Positions 1 through 6,598 of a DNA stretch of 7,994 nucleotides are shown piece by piece. A program made the position numbers and the translations under genes. The notes under the pieces are model-generated. The model searched no databases, was not told where the DNA came from, and worked only from the letters and a program-made list of their open reading frames with translations. The stretch lies in contig CAZOJY010000139.1 of NCBI GenBank assembly GCA_964580235.1, positions 1 to 7,994 on the forward strand. The letters are read 5' to 3'. Origin of the DNA: G020348385 sp964580235. GTDB taxonomy: Bacteria > Acidobacteriota > Aminicenantia > Aminicenantales > Aminicenantaceae. How positions within the stretch are numbered: the stretch's first letter is position 1; every line of letters starts with the position of its first letter.

Positions 1-18
1 TTCCCTCCGGAAATAAGA

Positions 19-47
19 TTGACCCTTCCGAGGCAAAATATTAAGAT
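19..47 (+). promoter_or_regulatory. Candidate sigma-70 promoter of the helicase gene
   Basis: TTGACC at 19-24 (5 of 6 consensus) is separated by exactly 17 bp from TAAGAT at 42-47 (4 of 6, with the key T, A and T bases kept). Transcription would start near base 54, about 27 nt before the helicase ATG. The -10 hexamer forms the left end of a perfect inverted repeat (42-60). The promoter is inferred from sequence only. Confidence 0.55.
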
Positions 48-60
48 AAGCTTTATCTTA
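42..60. repeat. Perfect 8-bp inverted repeat over the helicase -10 box (operator-like)
   Basis: TAAGATAA (42-49) and TTATCTTA (53-60) are exact reverse complements around the 3-nt centre GCT. The 19-bp element covers the candidate -10 box and the likely start site, where a repressor would block RNA polymerase. It does not match the LexA consensus of proteobacteria (CTGT-N8-ACAG) or of Bacillus (GAAC-N4-GTTC). It has no following T tract, so it is not a normal terminator. A weak A/U-rich RNA hairpin is the alternative reading. Confidence 0.5.
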
Positions 61-80
61 ACTCTGTCCAGGAAGACATA

Positions 81-2426
81 ATGACGGAAGAAAATAATCT
101 GCTCAAATCTTTAGAGCTTTTAAAAGACATCGGTGTTAAAAACGATTCGATCACAGCCATAAAACACATCCCTGCCCAGGAAGGACGTTTCAAAGATTAT
201 CCTTCAGACGTTCATTCCGATTTGGTCGGTTCGTTCATGAAAAAGGGATTTGCCAAACTTTACACCCATCAACACCGCTCATACCAGTTGCTCAGCGAAG
301 GCAAAAACATCGTGGTCGTCACGCCTACGGCATCAGGCAAAACCCTCTGCTACAATCTCCCAGTGTTGAACACCATTCTCAAAACCCCATCAGCAAGGGC
401 CATCTACCTTTTCCCGACAAAAGCTCTTTCCCAGGATCAGAGAGCGGAACTGGATGAAACAATAAAACTCCTGCCGGAAGAAATCCGCATTTTTACCTAC
501 GACGGGGATACACCTCAAGACGCGCGTAAAGCCATACGCGCACGCGGGCATATCATCCTCACCAACCCGGATATGCTCCACACCGGCATCCTTCCTCACC
601 ACACCAAATGGATCAAGTTGTTCGAAAACCTCAAATTTGTAGTGATCGACGAGCTGCACAACTACCGGGGCATCTTCGGGAGTCATCTGGCCAATATCCT
701 GAGACGGCTGAAAAGAATTGCAAGCTTTTATGGGTCCTCGCCGCAGTTCATCCTGTGCACAGCCACCATCGCCAACCCCCAGGAAATGGCCGAGAAAATG
801 ACAGAGGAACCGGTCATGCTTGTGGATGACAACGGGGCTCCGCGCGGAGAAAAATATTTCATCTTCTACAATCCCCCTGTGGTCAACAGGCATCTTGGCA
901 TACGTCGGTCCTACGTCAATGAAGCGCGCCGGGTCTCCTCCATTTTCCTGGAAAACGAGCTGCAGACCATCATTTTTGCGCCCAGCCGTTTGGTCACCGA
1001 AGTGCTTCTCACTTATCTCAAAGAAGACATCGAAAAATCCATCCAGAAGGAGGGATTGATACGAGGTTACAGAGGGGGATATCTTCCCCTAAAAAGACGT
1101 GAAATCGAACGGGATTTACGGGCAGGAAAAATAAGAGGCGTGGTCTCGACCAACGCTCTGGAGTTGGGAATCGACATCGGGAGCCTGGATGTGGCCGTGC
1201 TTGCCGGTTATCCGGGGAGTATTGCTAGCACCTGGCAGAGAGCGGGAAGGGCAGGAAGAAAAACAGGCAAATCGGCGGCTGTGCTCGTGGCCACAAGCTC
1301 TCCGATCGATCAGTTCATCGTGAACTATCCCGACTATTTTTTCTCCAAAAATCCAGAGCATGCGCTGATCAACCCGGACAATCTTTCCATCCTGATCAGC
1401 CATATCGAATGCGCGGCATTCGAGCTTCCTTTTTTGGACGGGGAAAAATTTGGGGAGGTGGACATCGCCGAAATCCTTAAGTTTCTGGAAGACGAAAAAC
1501 TTATCCATCATTCCAAGGACAAATGGTTTTGGACCTCAGACGTTTATCCCGCTGACGGCGTAAGCCTTAGAAGCATAAGTTCGGATAATTTTGTTGTGGT
1601 CGACACTACCAAAAAGCATCAGGCCGTAGCTCAGGTGGATTTTTCCTCCGCACTCACATCCCTCCATCCCAAAGCTATTTACATGTGCGAAGGAGAGCAA
1701 TATTTTGTCGAAGACCTAGACTACGAACAGAGAAAAGCCTATGTGAAAAAGACAGATGTCGATTATTACACGGATGCCATCGACTACACCAAGATCAAGA
1801 TCCTGGATATATTCCAGCAGAACAAACTGGACACAAGCACCCTTTCCCATGGAGAAGTTCATGTGGCGACCCAGGTTGTGGGCTTTAAAAAAATAAAATT
1901 CCACACCATGGAAAACGTGGGAGCGGGCGATCTAAGCCTCCCCCAGAACGAAATGCACACAACAGCCTATTGGCTGACCATTCTCTCTGCCGTGTTCACC
2001 TCCATTCCTTTTTCGCCGGAAGAAAAAATCAACGGGCTTTTTGGACTGGCCTACTGCCTTCACCATGTGGCTCCTCTCTTCATGATGTGCGACATACACG
2101 ATGTGGGGGTTTCCATAGGGGACAATTCCACGGGAAAATCCCTCCCTCCTCGGAACATCCCGGCTGCTATCAAAATAGAGGAGGAGTTCAGGGATTTTTC
2201 GGATATTGATTTTGAACCGAACATCTTCATCTACGACAATTTTCCTGGAGGCATCGGTTTAAGTCCTTCTCTTTTCGATTTGGAAACCGAACTCCTGGAA
2301 CGCTGCCGTAAAACCATCTCCGCCTGTCCTTGTAAAGAAGGATGCCCTTCCTGTGTGGGCCCGACTAAAGAAAGCGGCAGACAGGCCAAGCAGGTCGCCC
2401 TCGAAATCCTTCTTAAAATCCTGTAA
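81..2426 (+). CDS. mrfA: MrfA/YprA-like superfamily 2 DEAD/DEAH helicase with DUF1998-type C-terminus
   Basis: This 781-residue protein is an ATP-dependent nucleic acid helicase. Visible motifs are a Q-motif-like THQ (62-64), Walker A TPTASGKT (81-88), Walker B box DELH (190-193), motif III TAT (227-229), motif V around ELGIDIG (361-367) and motif VI QRAGRAGR (386-393). The region after about 480, with HH at 661-662, resembles the DUF1998/MZB domain. Near the C-terminus lies a cysteine cluster (C742, C749, C751, C755, C758) matching the probable metal site of Bacillus subtilis MrfA, which works in mitomycin C damage repair. The start is supported by AGGAAG (70-75) five bases upstream. The usual partner, the MrfB (YprB) exonuclease, is not next to it. 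The family is clear; the exact cellular role is inferred by homology. Confidence 0.9.
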   Translation: MTEENNLLKSLELLKDIGVKNDSITAIKHIPAQEGRFKDYPSDVHSDLVGSFMKKGFAKLYTHQHRSYQLLSEGKNIVVVTPTASGKTLCYNLPVLNTILKTPSARAIYLFPTKALSQDQRAELDETIKLLPEEIRIFTYDGDTPQDARKAIRARGHIILTNPDMLHTGILPHHTKWIKLFENLKFVVIDELHNYRGIFGSHLANILRRLKRIASFYGSSPQFILCTATIANPQEMAEKMTEEPVMLVDDNGAPRGEKYFIFYNPPVVNRHLGIRRSYVNEARRVSSIFLENELQTIIFAPSRLVTEVLLTYLKEDIEKSIQKEGLIRGYRGGYLPLKRREIERDLRAGKIRGVVSTNALELGIDIGSLDVAVLAGYPGSIASTWQRAGRAGRKTGKSAAVLVATSSPIDQFIVNYPDYFFSKNPEHALINPDNLSILISHIECAAFELPFLDGEKFGEVDIAEILKFLEDEKLIHHSKDKWFWTSDVYPADGVSLRSISSDNFVVVDTTKKHQAVAQVDFSSALTSLHPKAIYMCEGEQYFVEDLDYEQRKAYVKKTDVDYYTDAIDYTKIKILDIFQQNKLDTSTLSHGEVHVATQVVGFKKIKFHTMENVGAGDLSLPQNEMHTTAYWLTILSAVFTSIPFSPEEKINGLFGLAYCLHHVAPLFMMCDIHDVGVSIGDNSTGKSLPPRNIPAAIKIEEEFRDFSDIDFEPNIFIYDNFPGGIGLSPSLFDLETELLERCRKTISACPCKEGCPSCVGPTKESGRQAKQVALEILLKIL

Positions 2427-2437
2427 GATATCCGGCA

Positions 2438-2477
2438 CGGGTTATAATCGTTTTTTTAAGCGATCAATCTAAACCCG
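2438..2477. repeat. Imperfect nested inverted repeat in the convergent spacer
   Basis: CGGGTT (2438-2443) pairs with AACCCG (2472-2477), and inside it ATCG (2447-2450) pairs with CGAT (2461-2464) around a loop containing seven Ts. It lies between the convergent helicase and ktrA genes and may help end or stabilise transcripts. The T tract is in the loop rather than after a stem, so it is not a classic intrinsic terminator in either direction. Confidence 0.25.
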
Positions 2478-2495
2478 GTTTCAGCGTGTTTCCCC

Positions 2496-2516
2496 TTTAT
2501 AACAGCCAGTTATAAA
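2496..2516. repeat. Perfect 8-bp A/T-rich inverted repeat in the convergent spacer
   Basis: TTTATAAC (2496-2503) and GTTATAAA (2509-2516) pair perfectly around the loop AGCCA. It lies just past the ktrA stop codon and about 70 nt past the helicase stop. The stem is A/T-rich and has no T tract on either strand, so its effect on termination is uncertain. It may be a 3'-end hairpin or a protein site. Confidence 0.35.
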
Positions 2517-2534
2517 AACGGCTATCGCGAACCG
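2514..2534 (-). terminator. Weak candidate intrinsic terminator of the ktrBA unit
   Basis: Read on the minus strand, CGGTT (2534-2530) and AGCCG (2523-2519) form a five-pair stem with one G-U pair and a 6-nt loop, followed directly by five Ts (2518-2514). The hairpin overlaps the ktrA stop codon. The stem is short, so the call is tentative. Confidence 0.3.
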
Positions 2535-3172
2535 ATCTTCTCAAGCTGCGCTGGATCTCCCATCAGGATCAGGATATCGCTGTCCTTTATGACAAAATCG
2601 GCGGTGGGAATAAGGGTCGTTTTTTCTGGAATGAGTTCTTTGATCGCGATAACTTGGACACCATATTTATTGCGGAGGTCAATTTGTTTCAGGCTCTTTC
2701 CGATGAACTTTTCAGGAGGAGCGATTTCTTGAATATCTACCCCAGAAAGAAGGGGAAGGTATTCCAGGATATTCGGATTGCTCAGCCGCAGGGCTGTCTT
2801 GATGGCCATGTCTTTTTCGGGGTAGATGACCTCTGTGGCCCCGACTGCATCCAGAATTTTGCCGTGGTCTTCCGTCAAAGCCTTGGCCACTATTCTAGCA
2901 GCACCCAGCTCATGCAGATACAATACGGTTAAAATCGAGGCTTCCATTTCAGGTCCCAGGCTCACCACAACAACATCCATCTCTTGGATATCAAGGGCAC
3001 GCAGATTTTCCTTTATGGCCGCATCCATGTGCACAGCATGGCTGACCAGCGTTTTGATCTCCGCAATTTTTTCCTTATCGGTATCCACCGCCAGAACCTC
3101 GTGTTTTTTTTCATACAGAGTCTTAGCCACATTGGACCCAAAACTGCCCAGTCCGATCACCGCAAATTTCAT
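2522..3172 (-). CDS. ktrA: KtrA/TrkA-type RCK gating subunit of K+ uptake
   Basis: This 216-residue cytosolic regulator binds nucleotides and gates the membrane channel-like subunit KtrB. The N-terminal RCK (Rossmann) domain runs over about 1-130, with the dinucleotide-fold glycines G7, G9 and G12 (GLGSFG) and the acidic D30 at the end of beta-2. A TrkA_C domain follows at about 140-216. With one RCK_N and one TrkA_C it matches KtrA length rather than the doubled E. coli TrkA. Its ATG is 9 nt after the ktrB stop. An in-frame TAG sits four codons upstream of the ATG, so no longer start is possible. No strong Shine-Dalgarno sequence is visible, which suggests coupling to ktrB translation. The family is clear; which nucleotide it senses cannot be read from the sequence. 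Confidence 0.92.
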   Translation of the reverse strand: MKFAVIGLGSFGSNVAKTLYEKKHEVLAVDTDKEKIAEIKTLVSHAVHMDAAIKENLRALDIQEMDVVVVSLGPEMEASILTVLYLHELGAARIVAKALTEDHGKILDAVGATEVIYPEKDMAIKTALRLSNPNILEYLPLLSGVDIQEIAPPEKFIGKSLKQIDLRNKYGVQVIAIKELIPEKTTLIPTADFVIKDSDILILMGDPAQLEKIGSR

Positions 3173-3181
3173 GGTGCCATT

Positions 3182-4564
3182 CTATCCGATCATAACGTTT
3201 TCTTCAACATAATCAAATTTGCCAAAGGATTTCTGACGGCTGAAAGCATACAAAAGGGATAGCGGGCCAATCCGGCCGATGAACATCGTCAAAATGATCA
3301 CAATCTTTCCCACAGCATTAAGTTTTGCAGTCAAACCCAAGGAAAGCCCCACCGTGCCGAATGCCGAAAAAACCTCAAAAAAAGTCTCCTCCATGCTCAT
3401 TCCCGACTGGGTGAGAAAAAGAACAGCACAGGAGACAAAAATCACACAGATACTCAAGATCACAACCGTAAAAGCTTTTGTGACAAGCTCAAACGGAATA
3501 GTTCTGTGGAAGATATTGATCGATTCCCTTGCCGCAATTCTGGATTTGATAAAGGCAAAAATCACACCGATTGTACTCGTCTTGACTCCTCCTCCGGTTG
3601 ACCCAGGAGATGCTCCAATAAACATCAGCGAAATCAAAAGCATAATCGCCGCAGGGCTCAAAGACTCCAATGACATGGTATTGAATCCTGCTGTTCGTGG
3701 AGTGATAACCTGAAAAAGGGAAGCCAGGATTTTATCCTTGAGAGAAAATCCCTGTAAGGAATGGTCCCATTCGATCATAAGAAAAGAAATAAAAGGCAAA
3801 ACGATCAAGGAAAAAGTCATGATCCATACAAGTTTAAAATGGAGGGATATTCTTCTCCTGCCTCTGTGGATCAATTTGGAGAAATATTCCATGCCCTCGC
3901 TGAGAACCAAGAAACCCATGCCGCCGAAGACAATCAGGATCATAATCGTAACATTGGTTAAAACATCTCCTTTGAAAGGCTTCAAACTGTTGCTAAAAAC
4001 AGAAAATCCCGCATTACAGAAGGCAGAAATGGCGTGAAAGAGTGAATAAAAAAAGCCTTTGAGTCCTGGAAACTTCCCGCGCCACTGCAGAAAAAGGAGA
4101 AGGGTTCCGACACCCTCGATGGCGATGGTATACAAAAAAATGTTCTTGATCAGGGACGTGACATTCCTGGCAGCGGCATGATGATAGCCCTGCTGAATGA
4201 TAATTTTGTCCTGGATAGAAACCTTTCTCCCGGCAACCAGCAGGATAAGGGTCGAAAAGGTCATGATCCCCAATCCCCCCAATTGAAATAAAAGCAAAAT
4301 AACCATATGCCCAATCGGTGAAAAATACGTGGCCGTATCCTGGACGATCAAACCCGTAACACAAACCGCTGATGTACTTGTAAAAAAAGCATCCACAAAG
4401 GATATATTTTCTCCGGCACATGTGCTGAATGGCAGGAGCAACAAAATCGTGCCCATTAAAACTGCCAACACAAAACTCAAAGCAAGCAGTTGGGCCGGCT
4501 GAAATCTTCTTTCTCCTTTGATGCTCCTCTCCCTCCAGGTCAATGTATTACTTCCCCAATTCAT
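3182..4564 (-). CDS. ktrB: KtrB/TrkH-family K+ transporter membrane subunit
   Basis: This inner-membrane K+ uptake protein is 460 residues from this start. It shows the four channel-like repeats of the Trk/Ktr/HKT superfamily. Each P-loop has its filter glycine: VTGL (69-72), CNAGF (183-187), TAGFN (291-295) and GTVGLSLG (403-410). The stretch GASPGSTGGG (317-326), followed by VKT, is the third-repeat gating loop typical of the family, and the tail YVEENVMIG matches KtrB ends. Length is closer to KtrB (about 445) than TrkH (about 480). The start is uncertain. ATG 4564 was chosen because homologues begin shortly before the first membrane helix; ATG 4594 adds ten residues. Neither has a ribosome site, and a promoter-like sequence overlaps 4564. 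Ktr systems are usually Na+-linked, which is an inference here. Confidence 0.9.
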   Translation of the reverse strand: MNWGSNTLTWRERSIKGERRFQPAQLLALSFVLAVLMGTILLLLPFSTCAGENISFVDAFFTSTSAVCVTGLIVQDTATYFSPIGHMVILLLFQLGGLGIMTFSTLILLVAGRKVSIQDKIIIQQGYHHAAARNVTSLIKNIFLYTIAIEGVGTLLLFLQWRGKFPGLKGFFYSLFHAISAFCNAGFSVFSNSLKPFKGDVLTNVTIMILIVFGGMGFLVLSEGMEYFSKLIHRGRRRISLHFKLVWIMTFSLIVLPFISFLMIEWDHSLQGFSLKDKILASLFQVITPRTAGFNTMSLESLSPAAIMLLISLMFIGASPGSTGGGVKTSTIGVIFAFIKSRIAARESINIFHRTIPFELVTKAFTVVILSICVIFVSCAVLFLTQSGMSMEETFFEVFSAFGTVGLSLGLTAKLNAVGKIVIILTMFIGRIGPLSLLYAFSRQKSFGKFDYVEENVMIG

Positions 4565-4570
4565 TGTCAA
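4542..4570 (-). promoter_or_regulatory. Candidate sigma-70 promoter for ktrBA
   Basis: On the minus strand TTGACA (4570-4565, perfect -35) is followed after 17 bp by TACATT (4547-4542, 4 of 6 of the -10 consensus, with its key bases). It points toward ktrB but overlaps the first codons of the annotated gene. If used, transcription would begin near 4535, downstream of both candidate ATG starts. This is either a chance match, an extra promoter, or a sign that the ktrB start is wrongly placed. Confidence 0.4.
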
Positions 4571-4649
4571 ACGCTGGACATAGGCAGCAAGCATGCCAAC
4601 GCAGGATTTTTTTAGCTGTCAGGCAAGAGGAAGAGGAAAGCATCCAAGA

Positions 4650-4678
4650 TTGACTTTAGCCCTGGCATGTGCTACTTT
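4650..4678 (+). promoter_or_regulatory. Candidate extended -10 sigma-70 promoter of the tol operon
   Basis: TTGACT (4650-4655) is 17 bp from TACTTT (4673-4678), which is preceded by TGC (4670-4672), the extended -10 element. Predicted initiation near 4685 leaves only about 9 nt before the tolQ ATG at 4694. This rules against the upstream in-frame ATG at 4667, which falls inside the promoter spacer. It appears to be the only promoter needed for the overlapping tolQRAB genes. Confidence 0.6.
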
Positions 4679-4693
4679 TGTAAACTAATAATA

Positions 4694-5356
4694 ATGAATG
4701 TTTTCAGACTGATTTTCCAAGCCAGCGCCGTCGTGCAGTTGGTTCTTGCAATCCTTCTCATGTTTTCCATTTTTTCCTGGGCCATTATCCTGTTTAAGAG
4801 AAATTCGCTGAAAACCGCTGCCAGGCAGTCCAAAAAGTTTCTGATCGTCTTCCGGAAAAGCAAAAACCTGCTTGAGGTTAACGAAGCGGCAAAAAAATTC
4901 AAATCCAGTCCCCTGGCGACTTTGTTCCAGGCCGGATTCAAGGATCTGGCTTACCACACAAAATCCAACCCCAAACCCTCCATCACACCCGCTAACCTGG
5001 AAAGCATCAACCGGGCCCTGATCAAGGCTTCCAACAGAGAAGTGACCCGGATGGAAAAAATGATGAACTTCCTGGCAACAACAGGAAGTGTAACGCCTTT
5101 TATCGGGCTGTTCGGGACGGTTTGGGGGATCATGAATGCTTTCCGGGAGCTGAGTATCGAAGAAATGAATACCCTCCAGGCCGTTGCACCAGGCATCGCC
5201 GAAGCCCTGATTGCCACGGCTCTCGGGCTTTTCGCCGCCATCCCTGCGGTTATCGCTTACAATCACTATCTCCAGCGCATAAAAGAAATTATTGCAGAAA
5301 TGGAAGATTTTTCCATAGAATTTCTCAGCATCACAGAGAGACTTTATGGCATATAA
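4694..5356 (+). CDS. tolQ: TolQ, proton-channel subunit of the Tol-Pal motor
   Basis: This 220-residue MotA/TolQ/ExbB-family inner-membrane protein forms the proton-driven stator with TolR and energises TolA. The N-terminus MNVFRLIFQAS, followed by a membrane helix (about 13-34), resembles known TolQ starts. A cytoplasmic region (about 35-122) follows, then helix 2 (about 125-148, containing the family signature TPFIGLFGTVWGIM at 134-147) and helix 3 (about 165-190, in APGIAEALIATALGLFAAIP). The start at 4694 is preferred over an in-frame ATG at 4667, because the latter lies inside the candidate promoter and the shorter form matches homologues. There is no Shine-Dalgarno sequence before 4694, and the predicted leader is about 9 nt. 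ExbB is the alternative, but the downstream tolB gene argues for TolQ. Confidence 0.93.
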   Translation: MNVFRLIFQASAVVQLVLAILLMFSIFSWAIILFKRNSLKTAARQSKKFLIVFRKSKNLLEVNEAAKKFKSSPLATLFQAGFKDLAYHTKSNPKPSITPANLESINRALIKASNREVTRMEKMMNFLATTGSVTPFIGLFGTVWGIMNAFRELSIEEMNTLQAVAPGIAEALIATALGLFAAIPAVIAYNHYLQRIKEIIAEMEDFSIEFLSITERLYGI

Positions 5357-5783
5357 ATTTCGCTCAATCTCTAAAAAAGAAATAGGCACTTCCCTATCCG
5401 AGATAAACGTCACCCCCCTCGTGGATGTCATGCTGGTGCTGCTGGTCATTTTCATGGTTACCGCTCCGATGCTGAAGATGGGAATAGGCGTGCAGCTTCC
5501 CCAGGCCGAAACACAATCCGCTCCCGCAGAGGAGGGATTAACCCTGACAATCACGCCGGACAGGTATATCCACATCGAGGGGCGACCGCTGAATATTAAC
5601 CTTCTCGAAACCAGACTCAAGCAACATTTTTTCAACAAATCGAGAAAAGTCGTATTCATTCAAGCGGATGAAAGCCTCAAATACGGTTATGTCATTCAAA
5701 TCATGGACATCGCCAAAAGAGCCGGTGTAGACACTGTCGGGCTGATAACAAAACCGCCAGACCGCAAAAAAAGGCGGCAGTGA
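5346..5783 (+). CDS. tolR: TolR, ExbD-family subunit of the Tol-Pal motor
   Basis: This 145-residue protein has one membrane helix and partners TolQ. A short cytoplasmic head (1-24) ends in the family motif SEINVTPLVDVMLVLLVIF (18-36). D27 corresponds to the essential proton-carrying aspartate of TolR/ExbD. The helix runs about 25-43, and the rest (about 44-135) is the periplasmic dimerisation domain, ending in a basic tail (RKKRRQ). The ATG lies 11 nt inside the end of tolQ with GAGAGAC just upstream, so translation is probably coupled. The length is typical for TolR. Confidence 0.93.
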   Translation: MAYKFRSISKKEIGTSLSEINVTPLVDVMLVLLVIFMVTAPMLKMGIGVQLPQAETQSAPAEEGLTLTITPDRYIHIEGRPLNINLLETRLKQHFFNKSRKVVFIQADESLKYGYVIQIMDIAKRAGVDTVGLITKPPDRKKRRQ

Positions 5784-6598
5784 TGGCCACTTACATCAGG
5801 CAGTATCCCTCTCTTAAAAAGTTCCTCTACATCTCTGTCTCATTCCACATCATTCTGTTTCTTCTGTTAATTTTTTCTCCAAAGTTTCCCAGTCTGGGAC
5901 GCAAAAAAATGATCCATTATGTCAGCCTCTATTCTGCCATTCCGGGTGGCGGCAGTGGGGGAAGCAGAGCCTCAGGCAGAGGGTCCGCGGCAAAGATGCA
6001 GCCCAGGCCTCGTGAGACAAAAGAGGAGCTCGCCGAAACACCCGCACCCGCCAGAGAAACCCTGCGGGACCTCACAACAATTCAGAAGCTCGAGCAACAA
6101 TCCCTCTCTTCCCTTCGTTACCCTGTGGATAAACCCAAAAAGGAACGAAAACTCTCGACCAAAAAAAAAGCGGCCATTCAAAAACAGGACAGCCCAGCAA
6201 AAAAGCCAATAAAAAAATCCGAATCCGGGATAAGTCTCGGCGTTGGGTCGGGCATAGAAGGTGGCGCAGGCTTCGGCTCCGAGTTCTCTTCCCATATCGG
6301 TCTTTCCAATTTCCCATATCCTTACTATATAGAAAACATGATCGGCCGGATCTCAAGCAACTGGCTCAAAACCCAAATCAGCTCAGGGATGCCGAATGAA
6401 CTGTTCACAGTCGTCCGATTTAAAATTTACAGGGATGGAAAGATCTCGGTCGTGGAAATTGAACAGGGGTGCGGGATTCGATTACTCGACCGAGCTGCAG
6501 TCCGGGCCATCCAGTCCTCTGCGACTTTTGCTCCCCTCCCGGATGGATATGAAGAAGAATTCCTGATCATACATCTCAGATTCGAGCATAAAAAATGA
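5783..6598 (+). CDS. tolA: TolA-like, TonB-family energy-transducing protein
   Basis: This 271-residue inner-membrane-anchored periplasmic protein takes the TolA place in the Tol system. A membrane helix (about 14-33) carries S18 and H22, the SxxxH motif by which TolA and TonB contact the TolQR or ExbBD motor. A Gly-rich stretch follows (about 55-67), then a Lys/Pro-rich linker (about 115-145), a second Gly-rich hinge (about 149-166), and a TonB C-terminal domain (about 176-271) with the typical LLDRAAVRAI (228-237). The linker is much shorter than in E. coli TolA (421 residues) and lacks its long Ala/Lys helix, so a database may call it TonB. The ATG at 5783 overlaps the tolR TGA by one base, with AAGGCGG (5771-5777) as ribosome site. 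A GTG at 5780 would add one residue. Confidence 0.85.
   Translation: MATYIRQYPSLKKFLYISVSFHIILFLLLIFSPKFPSLGRKKMIHYVSLYSAIPGGGSGGSRASGRGSAAKMQPRPRETKEELAETPAPARETLRDLTTIQKLEQQSLSSLRYPVDKPKKERKLSTKKKAAIQKQDSPAKKPIKKSESGISLGVGSGIEGGAGFGSEFSSHIGLSNFPYPYYIENMIGRISSNWLKTQISSGMPNELFTVVRFKIYRDGKISVVEIEQGCGIRLLDRAAVRAIQSSATFAPLPDGYEEEFLIIHLRFEHKK

Noticed and set aside
1..81. Possible C-terminal end of an upstream plus-strand gene, either stopping at 42-44 or running to a TAA that overlaps the helicase ATG (TAATG, 79-83).
   Set aside because: More than one frame is open over this short stretch and none has a recognisable protein motif. The tract also carries a promoter-like pair and a palindrome, so I do not annotate a partial gene.
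390..893. Minus-strand open frame of 167 codons inside the helicase gene.
   Set aside because: It is antisense to the conserved helicase motifs and has no recognisable domain or ribosome site.
4595..4649. A c-di-AMP or other riboswitch leader ahead of ktrB, as found before some ktr genes in Firmicutes.
   Set aside because: The divergent spacer is under 100 bp and shows no extended paired structure, which is too small for such a riboswitch together with a promoter.
4667..4693. Nine-residue N-terminal extension of tolQ starting at ATG 4667.
   Set aside because: The ATG falls in the promoter spacer, upstream of the predicted transcript start, and TolQ homologues begin near MNxF at 4694.
4685..5659. 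Long minus-strand open frame of 324 codons opposite tolQ and tolR.
   Set aside because: It is antisense to two well-supported overlapping genes, its translation is rich in Cys, Phe and Ser, and it shows no family motif. It is a shadow of tolQ/tolR codon use.
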